This document shows positions 46,965-55,521 of a stretch of 64,000 nt of DNA, piece by piece. This DNA is from Azospirillum sp. OGB3 (GTDB taxonomy: Bacteria > Pseudomonadota > Alphaproteobacteria > Azospirillales > Azospirillaceae), in assembly GCF_014192915.1 (NCBI RefSeq), contig NZ_JACHYN010000012.1, forward strand, positions 62,001 to 126,000, given 5' to 3'. A program made the translations under genes and the position numbers. The notes under the pieces are model-generated. The model saw only the letters and a list, made by a program, of their open reading frames with translations. It had not been told where the DNA came from and ran no database searches. Each line of letters opens with the position of its first letter. The first letter of the stretch is position 1.

Positions 46965-47997
46965 TCCCCAACAGCCGGATCAGACCCAGCCCGATCGCGC
47001 CGAGCGCCGCCAGCGACAGCACCACCGCCGCGGTGACGCGCAGGCCCGCCCGCGACAGCATCCGCACATCCACCCCAAGCCCCAACGCGGCCATCGACAG
47101 CACCGTCAGGATGCCGGCCGCGGTCTGGCTGGCCGCCAGGGCGGCGTCCGGGATCAGCCCCGCCGCCCGTAGCCCGGCAAGCGCCAGGAAGCCCAGGATG
47201 AACCAGGGCACCAGCCGGCGCAGGGGCGGGCGGGTCCTGCTGTGTTCTTCCCCCTCCGGCTTCGCCATCAGGGCCAGCGCCACCACCACCGGCCCCAGCA
47301 TCAGCACGCGCAGCAGCTTCACCAGGGTCCCGACCTGGACGCTCAGCGCGCCGACCGGCGCCGTCGCCGCCAGGATCTGCGGCACCGCGTAGACGGTCAG
47401 CCCGGCGAACACGCCATACTGCATGGGGCTGAGCCCAAGCAACGGCACCAGCAACGGCAGCCCCAGCACCACCAGAACGCCCAGCACCGCCGTGAAGGCG
47501 ATGGCCGCGGCCACGTCGTCGCCGTGTGCCCCGATCACCGGCGCCGTCGCCGCGATGGCCGAGTTGCCGCAGATGGAGTTGCCGCAGGCGACCAGCACCG
47601 CCATGCGCGGCGGCAATCCCAGCAGGCGCCCGATGCCGTAGCTGACCGCCAGGGCCAGCGCGACCACCCCGGCGATCCCCGCCACCAGCCCCGGCCCGGC
47701 GGTCAGGATGGTCTCCGGATCGATGGAGGCGCCCAGCAGCAGCACCGCGACCTCCAGCAGGGTCTTGGCGCTGAAGTCCGTCCCCGCCTTCCACCGCCGC
47801 CCTGGCGTCCAGACGCTGCGCAGGGCCACCCCGATCAGGATCGCCAGGACCAGCGCCTCCAGCCAAGCCTGCCCGAAGACCCGCACCTCCAGGCTTTGCA
47901 GGGCCAACGCCGCGCCGCTCACGCCGGAGCAAAGCAGAATTCCCGGCAATAGGGTGCGCAGGGTGTCGCGGGGCGATGAAAGAGCGTGGTTCGGCAT
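46957..47997 (-). CDS. YeiH/UPF0324 family exporter (putative sulfate/sulfite exporter)
   Basis: Membrane protein of 346 residues with about ten helices. The GNSICGNSAIAATAPVIGA motif and LLEVAVLLLGASI identify the YeiH/PSE family. In enterobacteria yeiH is divergent from the LysR gene yeiE, which is linked to sulfite response; the same divergent order is seen here. The start at 47997 (MPNHALSSPRD) is preferred over a longer frame that would read into the promoter. It may discharge sulfite or sulfate from the sulfonate pathway located 6 kb away. Confidence 0.87.
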   Translation of the reverse strand: MPNHALSSPRDTLRTLLPGILLCSGVSGAALALQSLEVRVFGQAWLEALVLAILIGVALRSVWTPGRRWKAGTDFSAKTLLEVAVLLLGASIDPETILTAGPGLVAGIAGVVALALAVSYGIGRLLGLPPRMAVLVACGNSICGNSAIAATAPVIGAHGDDVAAAIAFTAVLGVLVVLGLPLLVPLLGLSPMQYGVFAGLTVYAVPQILAATAPVGALSVQVGTLVKLLRVLMLGPVVVALALMAKPEGEEHSRTRPPLRRLVPWFILGFLALAGLRAAGLIPDAALAASQTAAGILTVLSMAALGLGVDVRMLSRAGLRVTAAVVLSLAALGAIGLGLIRLLGIM

Positions 47998-48071
47998 GGC
48001 GTCCTCGAATTCCAATGCCGGGAAGCTGCGCCCTCTGGACCGTTCGTTCCAACAGATTATAGTGGACGAAT

Positions 48072-48090
48072 CGTTCGATAAAAACGAACG
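48072..48090. promoter_or_regulatory. Candidate LysR operator between yeiH-like and lysR-like genes
   Basis: CGTTCG-ATAAAAA-CGAACG lies in the divergent promoter region, about 20 bases before the lysR-like ATG. Its T-N11-A-like layout with an AT spacer fits a LysR binding site that would control both genes. Confidence 0.55.
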
Positions 48091-48111
48091 TTTAAAGGGG
48101 CAGAGGACCGG

Positions 48112-48993
48112 ATGACTCTCGAACAGCTCCGCATCTTCGTGGCGGTCGCCACGCAGCAGCATGTGACGCGGGCCGCCGCCTCCCTGAATCTGACGCAGTC
48201 AGCGGTCAGCGCCGCCGTCTCCAGCCTTGAGACCCGGCACGCCGTCCGCCTGTTCGACCGGGTGGGCCGCCGCATCGAGCTGACGGAGGCCGGGCGCCTG
48301 TTCCTGAACGAGGCCGTCGCGGTGCTCGCCCGTGCCGAGGCGGCGGAGCGCATGCTGGCCGACCTGTCGGCGTTGAAGCGCGGGCGCATCGCCATCCACG
48401 CCAGCCAGACCATCACCGGCTATTGGCTGCCCGAACGGCTCGTGGCCTTTCACCAGCGCCATCCGGATGTCGACGTCACGGTGAAGGCCGCCAACACCGC
48501 CCAAGTCGCCAAGGCCGTTCTGGACGGTGCCGCCGATCTGGGGTTGGTGGAAGGGGAGGTGACGGACCCGCTGCTCGACCAGGACCGGCTGCCCGGCGAC
48601 CGTCTGCTGCTGCTGGTGGGCGACGGTCACCCCTGGCGCGGGCGGAGCGACCTTCCGGTGGAAGACCTGCACCACTCCCCCTGGGTCCTGCGCGAGGCCG
48701 GATCGGGCACCCGCTCCGAATTCGAGGAGGCGCTGCGCGGGCGGGGGAGGGCGCCGGAGGACTTGCCGGTGACGCTGGAACTGCCGTCGAACGAGGCGGT
48801 GCTGTCAGCGGTCATGGCCGGGGCGGGGGCAACCGCCCTGTCCGATCTGGTGGCGCGCGGCGCTCTGGCGGCCGGGCACCTGCATCGCGTTCCCTTCGCG
48901 CTGCCCGAACGGCCCTTCCGCCTGCTGCGCCACCGCGAGCGCGGCTTGAGTCACGCCGCCCGGACCTTCCGCGATCGGCTGCTGGCGGAGTAG
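48112..48993 (+). CDS. LysR-family transcriptional regulator (YeiE-like)
   Basis: Regulator of 293 residues: N-terminal winged helix MTLEQLRIFVAVATQQHVTRAA...LNLTQSAVSAAVSSLE, and a type-2 periplasmic-binding-like effector domain (about 90-290) with GRIAIHASQTITGYWLP and REAGSGTRSEFE. The motif set and divergent position next to a YeiH-like exporter resemble YeiE. Likely senses sulfite or a related anion; not shown. Confidence 0.9.
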   Translation: MTLEQLRIFVAVATQQHVTRAAASLNLTQSAVSAAVSSLETRHAVRLFDRVGRRIELTEAGRLFLNEAVAVLARAEAAERMLADLSALKRGRIAIHASQTITGYWLPERLVAFHQRHPDVDVTVKAANTAQVAKAVLDGAADLGLVEGEVTDPLLDQDRLPGDRLLLLVGDGHPWRGRSDLPVEDLHHSPWVLREAGSGTRSEFEEALRGRGRAPEDLPVTLELPSNEAVLSAVMAGAGATALSDLVARGALAAGHLHRVPFALPERPFRLLRHRERGLSHAARTFRDRLLAE

Positions 48994-49003
48994 GGGAGGG
49001 TGG

Positions 49004-49966
49004 TCAGACCACCTCGTCGAACTCGACCCGGGGGATGTCGATCCAGCTTTCCGGCTCGCCGGCGTCCTTGCGCCAGAAGATCACCGGCAGGTCGGCGTTC
49101 AGCACGCGGGCGATCGAGGCGCCGCGCGCCGTCATCAGTTCCTTGTACTCCGCGGCCTCGACGATGCGCACGCCGTAGCCGGGAATGCGGTCGGCCTGAA
49201 GCACCGGGCCGAGCGCGTTCTTGAACTTGCGCAGGTCGTTGTCGGAGCCGACCCGCTTGCGCAGCGGCTCCAGCGCCATCCAGAAGGCGTTGCCGTGGCC
49301 GAGATGGGCGCGGGCGATCTCGTAGAGCCGCTTCTCGATGGGCTTCAGCGCGAAATAGTCTTCCGAATAGGTCAGCAGGTTGTTGCCCAGCGCCGCCCGC
49401 ACCACCCAGTTCGACAGGACCAGGGTCAGACCGCGCACCTGCCGCTCGCCGTCCTTCTTGCCGCGGCGATAGAGCAGCTTGTAGTCGGAGATCCAGGAGA
49501 AGGCGCCGCTTTCGCCCTCGCCCCCGGCCTCCAGGTTGGTCTTGATCTGGGTGCCCTGCAGCCGCTCCAGCGCCCCTTCGATCTTGTCGTAGGCGCTGCC
49601 CCCGGCGGTCTTGCCGACGATGCGCTGGAGATCGCTGGTGGTGAAATGCAGCTTCCCCACCTCCGGCCCCATCTTGCCCTCGGCCATCTTCTCGCGCAGC
49701 AGCGAGACGGCGTAGATCAGCACCGACTTGTCCCAGATCGTCGCAACGCCGACGTCGCGCGGGGCGCGCACCTCGATCTTCACCTTGCCGTCGTCGTAGG
49801 TGGGAAGGCTTTCCACCTTGTCCTTCGACAGGCCGAACAGCGAATAGGCCATCAGGGCCCGGTCGTTGTTCACGTCGCCGCGCAGCGGCGAATCCAGCCG
49901 CAGCGCCAACTGGACCGGGCGGTCCAGCAGTTCGGCGTTTTCCTTGTCGGTGTTGTGGTCGTCCAT
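49004..49966 (-). CDS. repA: Replication initiator RepA-like protein (RPA family)
   Basis: Plasmid/chromid replication initiator of 320 residues of the 'replication initiator protein A' family (PF10134): RPVQLALRLDSPLRGDVNND, SWISDYKLLYRRGKK and NWVVRAALGNNLLTYSEDYFALKPIEKRLYEIAR in segments give the two winged-helix pattern typical of iteron-binding Rep proteins. The ATG at 49966 (MDDHNTDKEN) is the real start; the frame stays open through the iterons upstream but codes for iteron sequence there. It converges with the LysR-like gene, 10 bases apart. Confidence 0.88.
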   Translation of the reverse strand: MDDHNTDKENAELLDRPVQLALRLDSPLRGDVNNDRALMAYSLFGLSKDKVESLPTYDDGKVKIEVRAPRDVGVATIWDKSVLIYAVSLLREKMAEGKMGPEVGKLHFTTSDLQRIVGKTAGGSAYDKIEGALERLQGTQIKTNLEAGGEGESGAFSWISDYKLLYRRGKKDGERQVRGLTLVLSNWVVRAALGNNLLTYSEDYFALKPIEKRLYEIARAHLGHGNAFWMALEPLRKRVGSDNDLRKFKNALGPVLQADRIPGYGVRIVEAAEYKELMTARGASIARVLNADLPVIFWRKDAGEPESWIDIPRVEFDEVV

Positions 49967-50051
49967 GCACCCCGTCTCCCCGGCCCCGCCGCTGGCGGTT
50001 ACGGTATTGATTCCCGATACGCCCCGCATGTTCCACAGCGCAGGCGCAAAC

Positions 50052-50496
50052 GTCGCCATTCTGCCGAAAGATTCCTCACCGGCCGGAAACGACGCTGTGA
50101 CCGTGCGGACGAATGTCGCCGTTCTGCCAGTTCCCCCGGACGCTGTGCCCCGCTGGAGGCTTTCCCTGCCGAAAGCGTCCGCGTTCTGACGGTCCGGGCT
50201 TCCGACAAGCCGCGGAACAGCGCTGAAAGGCTTGGATTCCCTGACTCTTTCCGGACTCCCCGGGGTCCGGAGGCCGCCGCGGGGGGAGCACATTGGCAGA
50301 ACGGCGACACTCGGTTGCGCGAGTCGGAGTCCGATTCTCGGCCGATTCCCGGAGTCACCGATGGGTCACAGCCCAGATTATTCGGCAGAACGGCGACATC
50401 CGGCGGACTCCGACGCTCAGGCGCGCTCCCCCGTGCGCCGGAATCTTTCGGCAGAACGGCGACGTTTTCCGTCCGGTTTCTCGGCAGAACGGCGAC
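50052..50496. repeat. Origin iterons (six copies)
   Basis: A 16-base sequence, TCGGCAGAACGGCGAC, occurs six times upstream of repA: inverted at 50052-50067 and 50115-50130 (with minor variants), direct at 50293-50308 (first base T for C), 50382-50397, 50448-50463 and 50481-50496. Two face one way near repA and four face the other way further out. A degenerate copy lies near 50168-50180. This is the expected architecture of a Rep-dependent origin (oriV). Confidence 0.88.
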
Positions 50497-50605
50497 ACCC
50501 GGCCATGGTCCGCCATCGCTCCAGGGGGCTCAACGCCTTGATTCCGCTGACTCCATGCCCCTGCATCGACGCAACCGGAGCGATTCCGACGCACGCATTT
50601 GAATC
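50235..50605. promoter_or_regulatory. Dense GANTC (CcrM) methylation-site cluster at origin
   Basis: Fourteen GANTC sites counted by eye in about 370 bases (for example at 50235, 50243, 50254, 50321, 50327, 50333, 50344, 50352, 50406, 50441, 50540, 50549, 50582, 50601) versus about one expected by chance at this base composition. Two more lie at 50009 and 50070. GANTC is methylated by the cell-cycle enzyme CcrM in alphaproteobacteria, so replication here may be tied to hemimethylation. Confidence 0.75.
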
Positions 50606-50784
50606 GTGGACAGCCTGTCGGGGCCACGACAACATCTTGCGTAACGGGCTCACCAAAGCCCGAACCGATAGCTTTTGGAGCAGGGTCTTGGGCCAGGATT
50701 TTCAGCTGGCGGCTCCGAACAGCCGCGAGACGCCGAAGGAGGCGACGATGACGTAAGGGAGGACACGACCTCCGGAAACACAAA

Positions 50785-50810
50785 GGGCACAGGTTTGGCG
50801 ACCTGTGCCC
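50785..50810. repeat. Perfect 10-bp inverted repeat in origin region
   Basis: GGGCACAGGT-TTGGCG-ACCTGTGCCC. The loop segment GGTTTGGCGAC recurs as a direct repeat at about 50873-50883. Between origin and DnaT-like gene; could be an operator or a stem in a regulatory RNA. Confidence 0.6.
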
Positions 50811-50914
50811 TCGTGCACACCGAAGTGTCGAAAACCGATGGAAGACCGGGAGAACCGGACCCCGCATCAGCGGTTTGGCGACTTCATGATGCCAGGGTAG
50901 GTCCGGAAAACCAA

Positions 50915-50933
50915 GTGGAATCGCGGATTCCAC
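50915..50933. repeat. Perfect inverted repeat with GANTC in each arm
   Basis: GTGGAATC-GCG-GATTCCAC, about 55 bases upstream of the DnaT-like start. Each arm carries a GANTC site, so methylation state could alter the binding of a protein here. Confidence 0.6.
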
Positions 50934-50988
50934 TGACGCTCCCGCTTTGTCTTCCGCCGGGATCGAAGCGCTGGATCATGGGAAGACA

Positions 50989-51819
50989 ATGACCCCGTAC
51001 ACGACCTTGTACCGGCGATGGATCGCTGCGCCCGGTGTGGGAGCCGCGGAGATCGCGGTGCTCTCCGGCCTCTACGCGCGTGCGGACGCCGCCGGCGTCT
51101 GCACCGGTCTTGTCCAGGACGAGCTGGCCGCCGAACTCGGCAAGAGCCGTCCCTGGCTGTCCGCCGTGCTGACGAAGCTGCAGGCGCCGGACCTGTGCCT
51201 GGTGGAAGCCCGTCGCGAACGCGGCTTCCGCGGGATGGTCTATGCCCTGGCGGGCGCGCAGGACACCGACTCTTCCGGTCGGCCCGTCGACACCACCGGT
51301 CAGCCGGCTGACGGACTCCTAAGGACAGGGAATCCCCTGAATCCTGATTCTCAAAACCCCTCCTCCTTCCGGGCGGGGGGTTCGGTTGAGCCTTCGGGCA
51401 TCAGGAACCGGGACGCTCTCGCCGAAGACTGGCAGCCGAGCGCCGCCGATCTGGCCTGGGCCGCGGAAGCCCGCCCGGAGGTCGATCCGGCGACGGTGAC
51501 CCGCAAGTTCGTGTCCTGGTGCCGCAAGGCCAACGCCCGCAACGGCTACAGCCCCGCCGACCCGTCCAGCGCCTGGCGCAAATGGGTCGCCCGCGAGCTG
51601 GTCGCCCCCGCCGTCCCTGCGGCCGATGAAACGCCCGAAGGCACCGTCGTCCCCTTTGCAACCGCCTCCCGCCGCCCCTCCAACCGGAGCGACCAGAATG
51701 ACCGCCAACCTTCCGAGCCTTTCCGTCAGCGCCGCCCCGCAGACGCCGGACATGGCGTGGCTGCCCGCAACGCCGGCGTCCTCTCTGCCCTGCGCGATCG
51801 CCTCGCTCGCCCGGCTTGA
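50989..51819 (+). CDS. DnaT/replication-accessory-like protein
   Basis: Protein of 276 residues. The N-terminal ~110 residues form a winged-helix-like domain (PGVGAAEIAVLSGLYARADAAG, LVQDELAAELGKSRPWLSAVLTKLQ). Residues ~150-205 (WQPSAADLAWAAEARPEVDP..., FVSWCRKANARNGYS, SSAWRKWVARE) resemble the DNA-binding domain of DnaT and phage primosomal proteins. This suggests helicase loading or primosome assembly at the replicon origin. The chosen ATG follows AGAC; a start 14 codons earlier is possible. It overlaps the next ORF. Confidence 0.72.
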   Translation: MTPYTTLYRRWIAAPGVGAAEIAVLSGLYARADAAGVCTGLVQDELAAELGKSRPWLSAVLTKLQAPDLCLVEARRERGFRGMVYALAGAQDTDSSGRPVDTTGQPADGLLRTGNPLNPDSQNPSSFRAGGSVEPSGIRNRDALAEDWQPSAADLAWAAEARPEVDPATVTRKFVSWCRKANARNGYSPADPSSAWRKWVARELVAPAVPAADETPEGTVVPFATASRRPSNRSDQNDRQPSEPFRQRRPADAGHGVAARNAGVLSALRDRLARPA

Positions 51820-52645
51820 GCGCGCCGACCTGCGCTTCGAAATCGCGGATCGTGCGCCGGAGGAGATCGGGGCGCTGGCCGAGCGGGTGGAAGCCGCCCT
51901 TGAGGCCGGCTGCCCGGCCATCGGCGTGGAGAATGTTCTGACCGGCATCGAGAAGCTGGCGGTCCGTTTCGGGCTGGAGCTTCCCGACGCCGACGTGCTG
52001 GAGGCCGACATTCTTGAGATGGCCGGCTGGCCGGCCGAGGAGTGGATCGCCGGCTTCCGCGGAGTCTGGTCCTCCTTCCGCTCCGGCTACCGGCGCTTCC
52101 CCACCATCGGCGATTTCCGCGCCGCAGCCGGTCAGGCATCGGCGAACAGCGGAACGGCGGCCCTTCGCCGGCTGGCCATGGCCCTGCGCCAGGAGGAACA
52201 GCTCCGCATCCGCGAGATCGCCCAGCGCCGCCGCCAGAAGGAGAAGGAGGCGGACACCGCCCGCCGCCAGCAGGCCGCCGCCTTGACCGCCCTTCCGGTC
52301 GCACCTCCGCTCGCCGGGACGAAGCCGGCGGTTCCGGCATGTCCAGCCCCCGTTTCCTCTCTGATCTCCGTCACGCCGGATGATGCACAAGTGGACTTGG
52401 TCCGCGCGCGCCCTTTGTCCCAGACGACACGAGACATTCCCAAGAGACTCAAAAAGGATCAGTTGACCAGCATCTCTCATACTAGGGTATGTGAAGGACA
52501 GGGTTCTGAGTTTCTCAGTAAGGGCTTGCGTACGAAAAGTTCAATCCGAGAACATAGGCATTCTCATGACTGTGGAGCGAACGGACGGGGAGGAGCGAAG
52601 GCTTGGCAGACCCTTCATTGTTCCAACAGGGTAACGCCTCTATAA
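51698..52645 (+). CDS. Hypothetical protein, replication-region partner
   Basis: Protein of 315 residues, not recognised. The N-terminal 120 residues are helical; the middle has GWPAEEWIAGFRGVWSSFRSGYRRFPTIGDFRAAAG in pieces; residues ~180-225 form an Arg/Lys/Glu-rich coiled coil (LRIREIAQRRRQKEKEADTARR). The last ~90 residues look irregular. It starts inside the previous gene with GGAG upstream, so the two are probably co-translated. Its place next to repA and dnaT-like genes suggests a replication role. Confidence 0.6.
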   Translation: MTANLPSLSVSAAPQTPDMAWLPATPASSLPCAIASLARLERADLRFEIADRAPEEIGALAERVEAALEAGCPAIGVENVLTGIEKLAVRFGLELPDADVLEADILEMAGWPAEEWIAGFRGVWSSFRSGYRRFPTIGDFRAAAGQASANSGTAALRRLAMALRQEEQLRIREIAQRRRQKEKEADTARRQQAAALTALPVAPPLAGTKPAVPACPAPVSSLISVTPDDAQVDLVRARPLSQTTRDIPKRLKKDQLTSISHTRVCEGQGSEFLSKGLRTKSSIREHRHSHDCGANGRGGAKAWQTLHCSNRVTPL

Positions 52646-52747
52646 TCAGTCTCATCCCATCGTTTCAGATTCCGGTAGCGAAGCACGAAAGGGCGGAGCA
52701 AGATGCGATAATCTGTTCGTGTCGCGAATCTTTCGGATTGTCCTTCC

Positions 52748-55390
52748 ATGCCGCTGAACACGGTGTCCCGTCAGCAACCGATGACTCTGCGCGGGTACCT
52801 GCTGAGGCTTGTGCTCGTGACGTTGGTGCCGATGCTCCTGCTCGGCGGCATGCTCATCGGCTGGCTGGTGCAGCAGCAGCGGGAGGCCGTCGAAGACAAC
52901 ATGGCCGACACGGCGGAGACGCTGACCCTGATCGTCGACCGGGAACTGGGGGCGACCATCGAGGCGCTGCGGGGGCTGTCCCGCACGGACGCTCTGGCCG
53001 ACGACGATCCCGCCGGCTTCTATGAACGGGCGACGCTGGCTCTGACCCAGCATCCGTCCTGGACCAACATCGCGCTGATCGAGCCGTCCGGGCGGCAGAT
53101 CGTCAACACGGTGGTCCGGCTCGGCGAGACCCTGCCGGACGTGCCCCAGCGCGACGCACTGCAGCGGCTGATCGTAAGCCATGAGCCCGTCGTGTCCGAT
53201 CTGGTCGTCGCGACGGCGGCGGAGCGGCCGACGATCGCCGTGATGGTGCCGGTGCTGCGCGACGGCCGCCTGCGCTACGTCCTGTCCGCGGTGGTCGACC
53301 CGCGGACCTGGAGCACATTGTTGGAGGGGTTCGAGACGCGGTCCGGCCTGATCGCCGCGATCATCGACGGCCGCAACCGCATCGCCGCCCACTCGCGCAA
53401 GCATGCGGAATATCTGGGGCGGACGGTGCCGGACTGGTTCCTGGCGGCGCGCGGGACGGCGGAGTCCGGCAATTACCGCGGCGCCACGCTGGACGGGGTG
53501 GAGATCATCGGTGCCTTCCACCGCACGCAGCAGGCCGACTGGACCCTGGTCGCCGCGACGCCGACGGAGGCCGTGCTCAACCCCCTGAACCGCACGGTGA
53601 TGCTGGCCCTGGGACTGGGGCTGATCCTGCTGGGCGTGTCGCTGGCCTCGGCGGCGGTCTTCGCGCGGCGGCTCGCCCACCCCGTCCGCGAGCTGGCCGC
53701 CCATGGCGGCAACCTGATGGCGGGGCAGGCCATCCGCTATGACGGCGGTGTGCCGGTGCGCGAGATCGACGAGCTGCACCGCATCCTGGCCGAGGCCAGC
53801 GCCGCGCTGGTCGGCGCCAGCGAATCCGCCGCCCATGCTGAGGCCCGCTACCGTTCCATCGTCGACACGGCGGTCGACGCCATCGTGGTCATCGACCGGG
53901 CCGGCATCCTGCACGGCTTCAACCGCGCCGCCGAGCGGATCTTCGGCTACGCCGCGGAGGAGGTGATGGGCCGCAACGTCAGCATGCTGATGCCCGATCC
54001 CGACCGCAGCGCCCATGACGGTTATCTGGAGCGCTACCACCGTACGGGGGAGCGGCGCATCATCGGCATCGGGCGCGAGGTGACGGGCCAGCGCAAAGAC
54101 GGGTCGGTGTTCCCGCTGGAGCTGTCGGTCGCCGAATGGAAGGCCGACGGCGAGGTGCGCTTCACCGGCATCGTGCGCGACATCACCGCCCGCCGAACGG
54201 CGGCGGAGGCCTTGCTCGCCGCCAAGGAGGCGGCGGAGCAGGCGATGGAGCGCGCCCTGACCGCGGCGGACGAGGCCCGGCGGGAAAAGACCCGCGCCGA
54301 GAAGGCGGAGCGGGCGAAGACCCAGTTCCTGGCGGCGGCCAGCCACGACCTGCGTCAGCCCGTGCAGTCGCTCTACTTCTTCGCGCAGGTGCTGGGCGAT
54401 AAGCTGCACGGCCACCCCGGCCACGAGCTGGTGGCGAGCATGGGCCACTCGCTGGACGCTCTGAAGCTCCTGCTCGACGGTCTGCTCGATGTGTCGCGGC
54501 TCGACGCCGGTGCGGTGGAACCCAGCGTCACCGAATGCGCGGTCGGGCCGCTGCTCGACCGGCTGGCGGCGGAATACGGGCCGCAAGCGGAGGGGCAGGG
54601 GCTGCGCCTGCGGGTCGTGCCGACCTCGCTGTGGGCGCGCACCGATCCGATGCTGCTGGAGCGCATCCTGCGCAACCTGATCGAAAACGCGTTGCGCTAC
54701 ACCGAGCGGGGCGGTGTCGTGGTCGGCTGCCGACGCCGCAGCGGCGCCCTGCGCATCGAGGTGGCCGACAGCGGCATCGGCGTCCCGGAAGAATTGCAGC
54801 AGGCCGTCTTCGAGGAGTTCTTCCAGATCGGCAACCAGGAGCGCGACCGGGCCAAGGGGCTGGGCCTCGGCCTCGCCATCGTGAAGCGGCTGGCCGGGCT
54901 GCTCGGCCACACGGTCACCCTGAACTCGCGGCCCGGACGGGGCAGCGTCTTCTCGGTGGAGCTTCCCTCCGTGCGCGCCCGCGCCATCCTGCGCCGCAAC
55001 GGGCCGGACCGCGCCAACGACGATGGGCAGGGCCTGGTGGTGGTCATCGACGACGAGGCCATCGTGCTGCTCAGCCTCCGCACCCTGCTGGAGCAGTGGG
55101 GCTACGAGGTGGTGGCCGCCGTGTCGGCGGAGGAGGCGGTGGACCTGCTGCACGGGCTGGGCCGCCTGCCGGACCTCATCATCGCCGACTACCGCCTGCG
55201 CGAGGGGCGGACGGGGGTGGAGGCGATCCGCGACATCCACGGCGTCTGCGGCGTGCGCATCCCCGCCGTGGTGCTGACCGGCGACACCGCGCCCGAACGC
55301 ATCACCGAAATCCGCGGCGCCGGCTTCCGCCTCGTCCACAAGCCGATCACCCCGAACATCCTGCGCGAATTGCTGAAGCCCGCGGCCTGA
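52748..55390 (+). CDS. Hybrid sensor histidine kinase with FixL-like PAS
   Basis: Membrane kinase of 880 residues: two transmembrane helices (about 17-38 and 280-300) enclose an extracellular Cache-type domain; then PAS (about 370-480), coiled coil, HisKA with phospho-His533 in ASHDLRQPV, HATPase (NLIENALRYTERGG, DSGIGVP, GLGLGLAI) and a receiver with Asp814 in LIIADYRL. The PAS domain keeps the FixL haem signature: proximal His423 in AHDGYLERY and Arg443 in IIGIGR at the 20-residue spacing of FixL, plus GQRKDGSVFPLEL. It may sense oxygen or nitric oxide. Confidence 0.88.
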   Translation: MPLNTVSRQQPMTLRGYLLRLVLVTLVPMLLLGGMLIGWLVQQQREAVEDNMADTAETLTLIVDRELGATIEALRGLSRTDALADDDPAGFYERATLALTQHPSWTNIALIEPSGRQIVNTVVRLGETLPDVPQRDALQRLIVSHEPVVSDLVVATAAERPTIAVMVPVLRDGRLRYVLSAVVDPRTWSTLLEGFETRSGLIAAIIDGRNRIAAHSRKHAEYLGRTVPDWFLAARGTAESGNYRGATLDGVEIIGAFHRTQQADWTLVAATPTEAVLNPLNRTVMLALGLGLILLGVSLASAAVFARRLAHPVRELAAHGGNLMAGQAIRYDGGVPVREIDELHRILAEASAALVGASESAAHAEARYRSIVDTAVDAIVVIDRAGILHGFNRAAERIFGYAAEEVMGRNVSMLMPDPDRSAHDGYLERYHRTGERRIIGIGREVTGQRKDGSVFPLELSVAEWKADGEVRFTGIVRDITARRTAAEALLAAKEAAEQAMERALTAADEARREKTRAEKAERAKTQFLAAASHDLRQPVQSLYFFAQVLGDKLHGHPGHELVASMGHSLDALKLLLDGLLDVSRLDAGAVEPSVTECAVGPLLDRLAAEYGPQAEGQGLRLRVVPTSLWARTDPMLLERILRNLIENALRYTERGGVVVGCRRRSGALRIEVADSGIGVPEELQQAVFEEFFQIGNQERDRAKGLGLGLAIVKRLAGLLGHTVTLNSRPGRGSVFSVELPSVRARAILRRNGPDRANDDGQGLVVVIDDEAIVLLSLRTLLEQWGYEVVAAVSAEEAVDLLHGLGRLPDLIIADYRLREGRTGVEAIRDIHGVCGVRIPAVVLTGDTAPERITEIRGAGFRLVHKPITPNILRELLKPAA

Positions 55391-55521
55391 TCCTGGACGG
55401 CCTGATTCTGGGTGGCCCGACGGCGAAAGGCCGGTTTTTGACCCTGGCCGCCCCGCGGCCGGGTCTTTAGTTTTTCCGCCTCCTTGGGGAAGTGCCTCCT
55501 TGGGCAAGAGGGAGACGGGAC

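Noticed and set aside
50052-50496. Possible CRISPR array
   Set aside because: The repeats are short (16 b), occur in both orientations, have uneven spacing and no cas genes; iterons fit better.
52652-55507. Antisense frame over the hybrid kinase
   Set aside because: Low-complexity Arg/His/Gln sequence without motifs; the sense kinase has all boxes.
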